A DNA stretch of 60,616 bases from Bacteroidales bacterium (GCA_025355465.1 JANXZO010000056.1:1-60616); one strand, 5' to 3'. Positions 1 through 7,990 are shown, counted from the first letter of the stretch. Made by a program: numbers and translations. The notes: generated by a model not told the origin, from the letters alone.

Positions 1-73
1 GTGTCCCTGTCCTGGTCATTTCAGTCAACTGATCTCGTTCTTCCTTTGTAAGAGTAACCTTATATGTAGTCAT
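1..73 (-). mobile_element. IS630-family transposase, N-terminal fragment running off the left edge
   Basis: The minus strand from base 73 reads MTTYKVTLTKEERDQLTEM and continues out of the window. This matches the start of IS630-family (Tc1/mariner-like) transposases of Bacteroidetes, whose N-terminal helix-turn-helix domain begins with a K-V-T-L-T-x-E-E-R pattern. Only 24 residues are visible, so neither the catalytic DDE domain nor the far end of the element can be seen. The insertion lies directly after the broken HerA-like gene and has the same orientation. The exact IS boundary lies somewhere between about 74 and 130 and cannot be fixed from one end. The family call rests on a short N-terminus. 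Confidence 0.62.
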
Positions 74-118
74 AGCCTTTTTTCGGCTAAGATACGAAAT
101 TATATTAATTACGTCATA

Positions 119-316
119 TTAATTGTGACGTGACACTAGTCCATATAGGGTCAAACTTCCAATTGGAAACTTAACAAATGTTCCAATTTGTCCAATTTTA
201 TATAATCGTCCATTAATTATTGGTGCTGCTGATGGAATCTCCTTAGAAATTTCCACTTCCACACTACCGCTTTTAACATTAATGACTGTACCTAAATATG
301 TTATATCTCTTTTCAT
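119..316 (-). pseudogene. HerA-type ATPase, N-terminal HAS-barrel fragment truncated by IS insertion
   Basis: The 65 residues run from an Y-L-G-T-V start, through a stretch with YKIGQIGTFVKFP, to LYGLVS. This is the HAS-barrel found at the N-terminus of HerA/FtsK-like hexameric ATPases. In intact genes it is followed by a Walker A/B ATPase domain of several hundred residues. Here the frame stops after the barrel and a transposase start follows within 50 bases, so the ATPase domain is missing from this side. The ATG overlaps the stop of the SIR2 gene (ATGA at 313-316), which implies translational coupling. Together they resemble the SIR2-HerA anti-phage pair. What remains cannot be a working motor. 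Confidence 0.72.
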
Positions 317-1500
317 GCTGGTTTAATTGTAGAATCAATTTTTTCTTTGAATCCCGAGCAGAAAATGAAAAACTTTATAAGTTCTTTAAAATCTCCAAGT
401 ATTAATTTATCCTTTTCCCAAAATGGATCGATTAATTCTCCACCTTTCGAATACGCCCATTCTCCAATCAAACCTGATATTGATGCTTTAGTAGGACTTA
501 TCAATGTTAAATTGGGGAAATTCTTACCTTCTCCAACAATTTTTTCTAGCGGTGCATCATTATGAAAAAAAGCAATCATATGTATCCTATTATTTTGATT
601 GAGACCGGTAAAAAGAACTTCGTTTACATGATTGTCAGAAAATGAATATCCGCTAATAATAAATATTCCTTCTCCGCTTAATAAAAATTCTTTTAACCTA
701 TCAAAATAGCTTATAAAAGGTTGTTTTCTTGAAGATTCGTATTTATCTCTAGATGGATAAATTACTAACTCTGCATCTGGGAATTTTTCTTTAGCCCCAT
801 CACTTAGGCGAATCACTCGATGGCTCTTTTTATCATCGTTTAACTTCCAAAACCAACCTAAAGAACCATGTAATTTCCATAGTCTTATCCAAGAAACTGG
901 AGGTCTGTCGTATTTAGAGTTACCATCCAAACTTTCATGAGCGAAAAAAGGTTCATGGGAACCAACAAATCCATCAAAAAATGGAATCAGTAAATTTTCA
1001 AAGGATTTTTCAAATATTAAATCATAATTTGTAGTAAATATTTCTTTAGTAAAATCCCTAGAAACCCAATTAAGCCAACCGATAAAACCTTTTGCATCAG
1101 ACAAATCTACTTTTGCTTCGGCTAAGGATATTATTTTATAAATTTCATCACAAATTGATTTATCAAGTTTGAAAGCTTTCTCTCCATCAATACTATCATA
1201 AGATTTTGCTTTATTATCACCTGTGATCTGTCTGATTAGACGGACTTGATTTAATACACCTTCAATATGTTGCAAATCTTTATCTAAAGATTTCATAATT
1301 GATTGAAAATTCTTTTTATCCTCAGCTTTTAGTGCATCCTCAACTTTTTTCGTGAGAGTTGCAATATCCGGAATACCCATAGCTTTTGAGGTCCCAGCTC
1401 CAAATAAAAAACCTATTCGTTTTGTATATGAAAGCTGATTTCTTATTTCGCTGAGTTCACGCAGCGGATCATGTTTGTACATTGTACCCATCTTTTTCAA
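313..1500 (-). CDS. SIR2-domain protein, NADase-type partner of HerA (anti-phage)
   Basis: A SIR2-like Rossmann fold is visible: the nucleotide-binding loop FGAGTSKAMGIPD at about residues 33-45, TTNYD at 156-160, KLHGSLGW at 209-216 with the candidate catalytic His 211, and SGYSFSDNHVNE at 283-294. SIR2 proteins of this class act in phage defence by degrading NAD+ and, with HerA, form a large complex; that role is known for the family and inferred here. The first codon of the longest frame is TTG. ATG codons at 1491 or 1482 are likelier starts, and a near-consensus promoter lies at 1537-1564. The gene is AT-rich compared with the chromosome to the right. Its HerA partner is broken, so the pair is probably inactive or altered. 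Confidence 0.82.
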   Translation of the reverse strand: MKKMGTMYKHDPLRELSEIRNQLSYTKRIGFLFGAGTSKAMGIPDIATLTKKVEDALKAEDKKNFQSIMKSLDKDLQHIEGVLNQVRLIRQITGDNKAKSYDSIDGEKAFKLDKSICDEIYKIISLAEAKVDLSDAKGFIGWLNWVSRDFTKEIFTTNYDLIFEKSFENLLIPFFDGFVGSHEPFFAHESLDGNSKYDRPPVSWIRLWKLHGSLGWFWKLNDDKKSHRVIRLSDGAKEKFPDAELVIYPSRDKYESSRKQPFISYFDRLKEFLLSGEGIFIISGYSFSDNHVNEVLFTGLNQNNRIHMIAFFHNDAPLEKIVGEGKNFPNLTLISPTKASISGLIGEWAYSKGGELIDPFWEKDKLILGDFKELIKFFIFCSGFKEKIDSTIKPA

Positions 1501-1536
1501 TTCTATGTTGTTAAAACTCAGTTATAACTTCGACTC

Positions 1537-1564
1537 CAAATTATTGGATAATATTGTATTTCAA
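1537..1564 (-). promoter_or_regulatory. Possible Bacteroidetes promoter for the SIR2 gene
   Basis: On the minus strand a TTG (1562-1564) is followed after 18 bases by TAATTTG (1537-1543), one base short of the TAnnTTTG -7 element. It would start transcription near base 1530, just upstream of the SIR2 start, so the SIR2-HerA pair may be transcribed separately from the upstream genes. Confidence 0.35.
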
Positions 1565-1638
1565 GCCATTTAATAAATCAGAATTAATTCTCCTTAATTT
1601 CCTAAATAATTGTTCCTAAAGCTTATTAGTCAAGTTTA

Positions 1639-2289
1639 TTAGAACATTTCTCTGTTTTGATTGTAAAGTTCTCTAGCTCTTTCCAAAAGAATATTGTCTG
1701 GTAAATGAGTTTCCGAAACTTTAACTTCTAATGCCTTTATTTTCTTTGCGATGTGCAAATCCGCTGAAAATCCTCGCAATCTAATCGGGGGTGAGGATTT
1801 TGTCTCTCGATCAAAAATAAAGATGGCAATTCCATTATTATTTGCTATATCACTAATTGCATTCACATCATACATATATGAGAGTTTCCCTTTGTCAACA
1901 TTTATATTAACCGTGTCAGATTCCCATGAAGCATGGTAATCATTATTCTCATCATAGGACCATCCGCGTATTACAAGTGAATCGAACCCTTGTTCAAATG
2001 ATTCAATTAGAAATCGCACGTTACCCTTGGCACCAATATAAAAGCCAGCCCAATAGCCTTCTAAGTAGTATGGGCCAAAAATCCATTTTTTAAATTTTCT
2101 ACATTTGGAAATAATCCATAGAAATACTTTGACTAGTATTTTATAAACTCCAAATGAAACAAAACCACTGGTGATGACAATTAAGTAAGGATTTGTGATT
2201 TTAATTAAAGCGAATAATAACCAGCAGCCAAACACAATAAGGGTTGTTATGCTTAGTACAATTGAATTGAATTTTGTTATTGGTTTCAT
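1639..2289 (-). CDS. Cap15-like two-TM, beta-strand-rich membrane protein (orphan CBASS-type effector candidate)
   Basis: The protein has 216 residues. Two hydrophobic segments at about residues 8-29 and 33-57 form a hairpin, followed by a basic stretch (KCRKFKKW). A soluble, strand-rich domain starts at YYLEGYWAGFY and alternates charged and aromatic residues to about 185. This layout matches the SMODS-associating 2TM beta-rich family (Cap15), in which a beta-barrel binds a cyclic nucleotide and oligomerises the TM segments to damage the inner membrane. The assignment rests on architecture and on the W-x-G-x-Y start of the barrel, not on an alignment. No CD-NTase or other nucleotide cyclase is encoded in the window, and the gene sits 60 bases after hsdMS on the same strand. 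It may act alone, be served by a distant cyclase, or answer to its neighbours. Confidence 0.55.
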   Translation of the reverse strand: MKPITKFNSIVLSITTLIVFGCWLLFALIKITNPYLIVITSGFVSFGVYKILVKVFLWIISKCRKFKKWIFGPYYLEGYWAGFYIGAKGNVRFLIESFEQGFDSLVIRGWSYDENNDYHASWESDTVNINVDKGKLSYMYDVNAISDIANNNGIAIFIFDRETKSSPPIRLRGFSADLHIAKKIKALEVKVSETHLPDNILLERARELYNQNREMF

Positions 2290-2349
2290 AGCATGTTTTT
2301 TAGCGTTGTTAAATTATTATTGACGCCATTAATGAACAGGATCCCTATA

Positions 2350-4848
2350 TCACTCCCCCCACACCCCCTCCACCCTCTTTTTAATCTTCCCATTAAATAC
2401 CTCAATCAACTCCTTATTCGCCTTAACCAATGCTTGCTCCTTCTCAATCTGCTCAACTATGCTACGCTGGGTGGGGAGGTCAGGGAGCGGAATCTTGAAT
2501 GAAGAAACAAAATCTTTTGGAACCCTTTGAAGCCCTCCGGTTCCCGTCATCTGCAATTTACCTTTAGTTCTGAATTCGTTAGAAGTGATATTTAAATAAA
2601 TCCAAACTGAAAGTATTTTATCATTTGGTCGAATTACATAATATTCACTGGATCCGAAGCCAATTCCATTTTTCAGGTTCCTGCCAATACCCGCTTTCCC
2701 ATTTTCAAAACAAGGTGTAACTTTTGCCACCAAAACATCATCTTCCTGAAAATATGTGTATCCCTTAATAACCTCACCAACTTTTCTTTCTTCCTTAACC
2801 TGGAATGTCATTTCATTTTCATTCACATCTGACATCGGAACGAATGACACCGGTGTATCATCATGTATGCCCTTAAGTTCTGATTTCTTAGGATTGATTT
2901 CACAAACCTCCCCCAATTCCAGCATCTCCCACTCCGAATCATTCTCTATCCTTGGCTTGTAATTATCAATAACCTGCCTGGCACCATCAATGATCTTCTG
3001 GTAGCTTTCAATTTCGGAAACGAGTTCTTGTTGAATTGAAAGGGGGGGGAGGGGGATTTTTAAATCTCGAACTATTTGCTGTGAGATATTTGGTTGTGCA
3101 CCACCAACACATTGAGAAATTAAAAAATCTTTTTTTGCTTTTATAATATGGTAAAGGAATTCTGGAAGGGCTTTTTCATTCGGGAATATCGCGCAAACTG
3201 CTTGATTTGTTGATGATTCAAATTTTAATAGTCCTACCTGACCGGCTGTAGCGCCATACATAGCAACAAGCACAGAATTAGAGGGAAATAATTTAGCGGA
3301 TGAATTTCTTAAACCGTCTTCAGTAATGAAATCTTCGGAGGCAGTAATAAAACCTTGGGCAACCTCCCCGCTCTTCAACCATGGTATGGTACCATTATTC
3401 CAATATTCTTTAACTGATTTTAAAGGAGTTCCTCCAGACGACGTTTCAAAAACATCACCAATCCTGACAAATTCGTAGTTTGATTCAATTCCAAGTCGAA
3501 TCAGATATCTCTCTCCACTCAAATTGTATTCCCCACTCTTTGAAATCTGCTGCTTCTCAACCAATGCGAAGTTGGAAATCTTATCGAAATTCGATTCCTC
3601 TCCCTTCAGAATACTTCGTTTGAAAGCATTTATATTCATCAATGCATCCGTAAGATCATTCTCTTTAACACTTCTCCGCTGCGCTCCAAGATCAAAGCCA
3701 TCAGATGCAATTTTCACAAACAAAATCTTATCCGTTTTCTTCGCCAGGGTTTTGTCGAGCCATAAGATGGAGGTCTTCACACCGCTATATGGGTTAAACA
3801 CACCGGCAGGAAGAGAAATAACGCCTACTAAGTAATTCTCCTCCACCAGCATTTTGCGAAGCGATTTGTATGCCGTTCCGCTCTGAAAGATTATGCCTTC
3901 GGGCACGATTACACCGGCACGGCCACCGGCGGCAAGGTGTTCGGCAATGTAATCAACAAACAACACTTCGCTGCGGTTGCTCTTCACCGAGAAACGGTTA
4001 TGAGGCTGTATGCCTCCCTTTGGCGACATGAACGGGGGATTGGCAAGGATCACATCGTAATATTCGTTCCAGCGGTCCTGGCTGCTCAACGTGTCGTATT
4101 CATGGATCTGCGGGGTGACAAAGCCATGGAGAAACATGTTCACCAGCGCAAACCGCTCCATGTTGGGATCTATATCGTAACCAGTAAGGTTGGTGGCTAA
4201 TCGTTTGCGGTCATCGGGAGTTAATTTATCACCAGGATTTTTATTTGCGTTTGCGTTCAATATGTGTTTATATGCCGCCAAAAGAAACCCTGCTGTGCCA
4301 CAAGCCGGATCAAGGATTGTTTCGTGTTTCTGCGGATCGATCATCTTTACGATAAACTCGATGATATGACGTGGAGTGCGGAATTGCCCGGCATCGCCTT
4401 GGGTACCGAGAATGGACAGCAGGTATTCGTAAGCATTCCCGAGGTTCTCGCTATGGTCGTAATTAAATTCGTTAATGGTTTTGAGGAAGAGCTTCAGGGT
4501 CTCCGGCGAACGGTAAGGGAGGAAGGCATTCTTGAAAATCTCGCGGAAAAACGGGTGAATTCCGGGATTGGTATTCATTTTTTCCAATGCTTCTGCATAC
4601 AATGTCAGCATCTCATGCCCACCGATGGCCGGGTTAAAAATGTTACGCCAGGAGTACTTTGCAAATTTGCCTGCAAAGAATTTAGGTTTGCCCTTCAGTT
4701 TCTCCACTGTTTCACGGTCCATATCATCCATGAACTTGTAGATCAGAGCCAGGGTGATCTGTTCGATCTGGCTCTTGGGGTCGGGAACTTTGCCTACGAG
4801 AATGTCGCGAGCGGAATTGATGAGTTGTTTTGTAGTAGAATCGAGCAT
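2350..4848 (-). CDS. hsdM: Type I restriction-modification fused HsdM-HsdS protein
   Basis: One 832-residue frame joins a complete type I N6-adenine methyltransferase to a complete specificity subunit. Residues 5-125 form the HsdM N-terminal helical domain, DPACGTAGF at 180-188 is the SAM-binding motif I, and NPPF at 270-273 is catalytic motif IV. The first target-recognition domain spans about 458-600 and ends in IPLPPLSIQQ, followed by a helical spacer (605-630). A second TRD spans 640-790, ends in IPLPDLPTQ, and is followed by a C-terminal helix. Separate M and S genes are the usual arrangement, so the fusion is notable. HsdR lies 60 bases upstream and completes the system. A run of eight C at 3042-3049 lies exactly between the two S halves. 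By eye the TRD part is more AT-rich than the M part, as expected if the TRDs were exchanged. Confidence 0.93.
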   Translation of the reverse strand: MLDSTTKQLINSARDILVGKVPDPKSQIEQITLALIYKFMDDMDRETVEKLKGKPKFFAGKFAKYSWRNIFNPAIGGHEMLTLYAEALEKMNTNPGIHPFFREIFKNAFLPYRSPETLKLFLKTINEFNYDHSENLGNAYEYLLSILGTQGDAGQFRTPRHIIEFIVKMIDPQKHETILDPACGTAGFLLAAYKHILNANANKNPGDKLTPDDRKRLATNLTGYDIDPNMERFALVNMFLHGFVTPQIHEYDTLSSQDRWNEYYDVILANPPFMSPKGGIQPHNRFSVKSNRSEVLFVDYIAEHLAAGGRAGVIVPEGIIFQSGTAYKSLRKMLVEENYLVGVISLPAGVFNPYSGVKTSILWLDKTLAKKTDKILFVKIASDGFDLGAQRRSVKENDLTDALMNINAFKRSILKGEESNFDKISNFALVEKQQISKSGEYNLSGERYLIRLGIESNYEFVRIGDVFETSSGGTPLKSVKEYWNNGTIPWLKSGEVAQGFITASEDFITEDGLRNSSAKLFPSNSVLVAMYGATAGQVGLLKFESSTNQAVCAIFPNEKALPEFLYHIIKAKKDFLISQCVGGAQPNISQQIVRDLKIPLPPLSIQQELVSEIESYQKIIDGARQVIDNYKPRIENDSEWEMLELGEVCEINPKKSELKGIHDDTPVSFVPMSDVNENEMTFQVKEERKVGEVIKGYTYFQEDDVLVAKVTPCFENGKAGIGRNLKNGIGFGSSEYYVIRPNDKILSVWIYLNITSNEFRTKGKLQMTGTGGLQRVPKDFVSSFKIPLPDLPTQRSIVEQIEKEQALVKANKELIEVFNGKIKKRVEGVWGE

Positions 4849-4879
4849 TAATTTAGGTTAGAATGTTTTAATTTAAACT

Positions 4880-4906
4880 GCAAAAGAGGTGCAAAGAGCG
4901 CAAAAC
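4880..4906. repeat. Short GCAAA-type repeat between hsdR and hsdMS
   Basis: The plus strand carries three successive blocks that begin GCAAA (GCAAAAGAGGT, GCAAAGAGC, GCAAAAC). Repeats of this CTTTGC/GCAAAG style are common in Bacteroidetes intergenic DNA. The function is unknown. It lies in the 60-base gap inside the hsd operon. Confidence 0.45.
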
Positions 4907-4908
4907 AG

Positions 4909-7542
4909 TTATTTGCTTCTAAATGATCTGTTCATATAATCATTAAATTTCACATAGGTTTTCACGTAATCAGGAACAGCTTGCCGTAATGGTTCGTCAA
5001 CCCTTAAGAAATCCTCCGCTGAGAGTGTGGGATTGTGGTAGAGTTCCCCATAATCTTCTGAATCAATAATTGCACGCACCTGAGGATCGCTCACATAAGC
5101 TTTGAAAAAATACCGTAAAGCAACCACATCTGAATTATCCGGCTTATAGATAGAGATGAACTTGGAAAATTCATCATCCAGCAGTTCATCCTTTGATTTA
5201 AGGCGTTGTCCGAAGAAGAGGTGCTCCAGGGCTTCGCGCAACGAGATTTTCCGGTCGATCTTCAGCGAGCGTCGTAGTTTCTCAAGCGTATAAAACTCTT
5301 CCGGTTTGTTGATGTAATGGTCATATACGTATGCAAGCAACGATTCGTCAATAGTGCCGTCGGCGATTTGTTTCGATACCACCTCGTCTTTCTGAAGGTT
5401 CTCCCTGAATTGGAAAGCCATGCGGTCGATCTTCATACCTTCAAATCCGATTGCATTTTCACGAAGTGATTTCAATGGGTCAGCATCCACATTCTCATAA
5501 ACTGATCCTTCCTCCTGCATATGGAATGCCGGATCAGCGATTTCTTCAAGAGTAACATCTAACGTTTTACGACGTACCGGTAATTTCAAGATTTCGTCGT
5601 AATTAAATTTCTCCTCAAAGTATTCGCAGTTGGCAAAGAAATCAAAGAGTTTAAACCGTTCTTTTTCTTTTTCAACCTGTTCCTTTTCGTAATTCGTACT
5701 TCGTACCTCATACTTAAAATTATATTTCCTCGTTCCCCTGCCTTTTATCTGGATAAAGTCCGTTGACGAAAATATTGGGCGCATCAATACAATATTCAGG
5801 ATGTCTTCACAATCATAGCCGGTTGTCATCATTCCCACGGTGACACATACACGGGAGCGAGAGGATTTATAGCTTTCCAGCCAACGTGTCTCTCCATTCA
5901 GGTTGTTGTTGGCAAAGTTCACCGTAAACTGCTGGGCCCCGATTATATGAGAGGTCACCTGCACGGCAAAATCCGACTGGTACATTCCGGGAAACATCTT
6001 TTCAGCCATCCCATTTAATAGTTGTGTTATCTTCAACGCATGGTGCTGGCTAACACAGAAAATTATGGATTTGCCGGTCTCTCCGCTAATTGGGTCATGC
6101 AGGGCATTTTTAAGGAATGTATCACAGAATACAAGGTTAGTCTCCTCTGAAAAGAAGGAGCGTTCGAAATGACGCTGTTTAAAGACCATCTCCTCACTGT
6201 TCGCCTCCGATTCATCTTCATTTTCAGTAAACTTAAACACCGAATAACCATCATCGGAAAGCAACTGTGTTGTGATTTCTGTCCGTGCATCCACTACCAC
6301 CGGGTTTACCAGGAAACCGTCCTTCACACCATCAAGCAGTGAATACCGAAAGGTCGGCGACCCACTCTCACAACCGAACGTTTTGTAGGTATCGAGAAGA
6401 ATACGGCGTTCAAGTTCACGGGGGTCAATATTTACAAATTCTAGATGCTTGATGCTGGATACTGGATTAATTTCATTCTTACTTCGTTCTTTGTACTTCT
6501 TACTTTGTTTAAGATAATCCTTCGGTGTCGCCGTCAGTCCCAATTTATACCCAATAAAATATTCAAACACCGCGCGGCTGTTTCCTCCAACACTTCGGTG
6601 TGCTTCATCAGAGATCACTAGGTCAAAGTCAGTAGGAGAAAATTGGCTCTTGTATTTATTGTTGCTCAGCAATGACTGAATGGTAGTTACGACAATTTCA
6701 GCTTTCCGCCAATCGTCGCGGTTTTCCTTAAATATCAAGGTGAGGTAATCATTCTTCAGATATTTTACAAAATTCTTATGAGCCTGTGATTCCAACTCGA
6801 GCCGGTCGACTAGGAAGAGCACCCTTCGGGTATTGCCGGTACGCAGGAAAAGCTTTATGATGGCGGCCGCGGTGAGGGTCTTGCCGGTTCCGGTAGCCAT
6901 TTCAAAAAGAAACCGATCTTTTCCCCGGTTCACATCCCGCTGAATGGACTTTATGGCATTGACCTGGTATTTCCGAAGCATCACTAGCCTGTGCTTTTCA
7001 AGAAATCTTTTGCGCTGTAGTGGATCCTTGTACCCGGGATCATCCCTGAAAGACGGAAACTGGGTTTGCATGATATAATCATCGTCCACCAACTCGTTGA
7101 TCAGCTTGTTTTTATCAGGAGTATAGCTGCTATGGAATGCCAGGGATGCCGGTGTGGGAAATGCTGTGATGGTTTCAGGGTTTCCACGCTTAAGGTCCCA
7201 GAAATAATGCAGGTTGCCATTCGAAAGGATGATATACCGCACCTTCTGGCTCAGTGCATAATCCCGTGCCTGTTCTTTTCCAACCAGTGGATGAAGAGCT
7301 TCGCGTTTGGCCTCAAGTATGATCAGTGGGAAGTCTTTATCATCCAATAGAAGATAATCAATATAACCATTGGTCAAGTTTTCAAAATCCTCGCCCAGTT
7401 CATGTGTTTTTTGCCTGCTTAGTTTGGTGTGATTTTCCAGGACGATATTCGCCTTACCTTGGTTATTACCGAAAAAACGCCAGCCGGAATCTTCAAGGAG
7501 CTTGTTTATCTTGATCCTGGCTCTGGCTTCTTTGGGACTCAT
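4909..7542 (-). CDS. hsdR: Type I restriction endonuclease subunit R (HsdR)
   Basis: The 877-residue motor and nuclease subunit of the type I system. An N-terminal nuclease of the PD-(D/E)xK type shows IDYLL (Asp 62) and LEAK (77-79). The SF2 translocase shows Walker A ATGTGKT (216-222), the Walker B box DEAH (312-315), motif III LTATP (336-340), and a second RecA-like domain with the QIKGRGTR motif near 598-605. It forms an R2M2S-type complex with the HsdMS fusion encoded downstream. Two short stretches (residues about 345-368 and 608-619) look like in-frame copies of simple intergenic repeats rather than family sequence. The motifs remain in frame, so the gene appears intact. Confidence 0.94.
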   Translation of the reverse strand: MSPKEARARIKINKLLEDSGWRFFGNNQGKANIVLENHTKLSRQKTHELGEDFENLTNGYIDYLLLDDKDFPLIILEAKREALHPLVGKEQARDYALSQKVRYIILSNGNLHYFWDLKRGNPETITAFPTPASLAFHSSYTPDKNKLINELVDDDYIMQTQFPSFRDDPGYKDPLQRKRFLEKHRLVMLRKYQVNAIKSIQRDVNRGKDRFLFEMATGTGKTLTAAAIIKLFLRTGNTRRVLFLVDRLELESQAHKNFVKYLKNDYLTLIFKENRDDWRKAEIVVTTIQSLLSNNKYKSQFSPTDFDLVISDEAHRSVGGNSRAVFEYFIGYKLGLTATPKDYLKQSKKYKERSKNEINPVSSIKHLEFVNIDPRELERRILLDTYKTFGCESGSPTFRYSLLDGVKDGFLVNPVVVDARTEITTQLLSDDGYSVFKFTENEDESEANSEEMVFKQRHFERSFFSEETNLVFCDTFLKNALHDPISGETGKSIIFCVSQHHALKITQLLNGMAEKMFPGMYQSDFAVQVTSHIIGAQQFTVNFANNNLNGETRWLESYKSSRSRVCVTVGMMTTGYDCEDILNIVLMRPIFSSTDFIQIKGRGTRKYNFKYEVRSTNYEKEQVEKEKERFKLFDFFANCEYFEEKFNYDEILKLPVRRKTLDVTLEEIADPAFHMQEEGSVYENVDADPLKSLRENAIGFEGMKIDRMAFQFRENLQKDEVVSKQIADGTIDESLLAYVYDHYINKPEEFYTLEKLRRSLKIDRKISLREALEHLFFGQRLKSKDELLDDEFSKFISIYKPDNSDVVALRYFFKAYVSDPQVRAIIDSEDYGELYHNPTLSAEDFLRVDEPLRQAVPDYVKTYVKFNDYMNRSFRSK
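5685..5721. repeat. In-frame TACGAATTACGAAGTACG-type repeat inside hsdR
   Basis: Read on the minus strand, this stretch repeats short TACGAA/TACGAAGTA blocks and encodes KYEVRSTNYE in HsdR, directly after the GRGTRK motif VI. The same style of repeat occurs between genes in many Bacteroidetes. It is placed at a surface loop between helicase motif VI and the region that resumes with KLFDFF. Confidence 0.5.
6435..6510. repeat. In-frame compound repeat insertion inside hsdR
   Basis: On the minus strand two kinds of simple repeat follow each other. First come AAGTAAGAAGTACAAAG-type blocks, then ATCCAGTATCCAGCATC-type blocks. They encode QSKKYKERSKNEINPVSSIKH immediately after the LTATPKDY motif III region and before DPRELERR. 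Both styles resemble mobile intergenic repeats of Bacteroidetes and both are kept in frame. Confidence 0.5.
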
Positions 7543-7792
7543 ATGACCGCATTTAGGGTTTGGTCATTAAAAGTAAACAGAATAATTGAAATGGGTAAAT
7601 ATAATTCTTGAGTTTTCGATTAAGAAGATACCATCATATAGTTCGTCAAAGGAAGTTCTTGAATTGATTTTACCATCCCTCAAAAAAATCACTGGCCATT
7701 CCGGTCGAATCATCAACCCTTAAAATGCGATTTTATCATCCTGATCAGGAGGGGCATTTTCAGTCACCAAAATAATGCAAATTTTGTGCAAA

Positions 7793-7830
7793 TGAAAAAG
7801 GGTCCCAGAAGTTGACCTTCTAAAACCCTT
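7793..7830 (-). terminator. Intrinsic terminator downstream of tRNA-Pro
   Basis: On the minus strand, AAGGGTTTTAGAAG pairs across a short loop with CTTCTGGGACCCTT, interrupted by a small internal loop, and is followed by a T-rich tail. It lies 11 bases beyond the 3' end of tRNA-Pro. Confidence 0.65.
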
Positions 7831-7841
7831 GATTTTGTTGG

Positions 7842-7915
7842 TCGGGGTAGCAGGATTCGAACCTGCGACCTCCTGCTCCCAAAGCAGGCGCGCTAACCAG
7901 CTGCGCTATACCCCG
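7842..7915 (-). tRNA. tRNA-Pro (anticodon TGG)
   Basis: A full cloverleaf on the minus strand. The acceptor CGGGGTA pairs with TACCCCG, the T-arm carries GGTTCGAATCC, and the anticodon stem CCTGC/GCAGG encloses TTTGGGA, giving TGG (plus bases 7879-7881). No CCA is encoded after the discriminator A. A TATCTTTG -7 element lies at 7933-7940 and a terminator follows at 7793-7830, so it is probably a single-gene transcript. Confidence 0.96.
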
Positions 7916-7932
7916 ATATTTCAAATTCGCAG

Positions 7933-7940
7933 CAAAGATA
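7933..7940 (-). promoter_or_regulatory. -7 element upstream of tRNA-Pro
   Basis: The minus strand reads TATCTTTG, a match to TAnnTTTG, 17 bases before the mature 5' end of tRNA-Pro. No clear TTG is visible at the -33 spacing. Confidence 0.5.
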
Positions 7941-7990
7941 AGATTTTATGAGGATGTTCGTAATCTTATTCAGATGCTGTAACAACCTGG

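Noticed and set aside
313-1500. Possible toxin-antitoxin or prophage origin for the SIR2 gene
   Set aside because: The SIR2-HerA pattern (ATGA overlap and HAS-barrel) explains it; no integrase or phage genes flank it.
2293-2502. 69-codon plus-strand frame near the hsdMS end
   Set aside because: Low-complexity, C-rich shadow of the HsdS tail; no evidence for a gene.
4264-4851. Long plus-strand frame (195 codons) over hsdMS
   Set aside because: It lies entirely antisense to the HsdM motifs, its composition is unlike a protein family, and it has no promoter or start signal.
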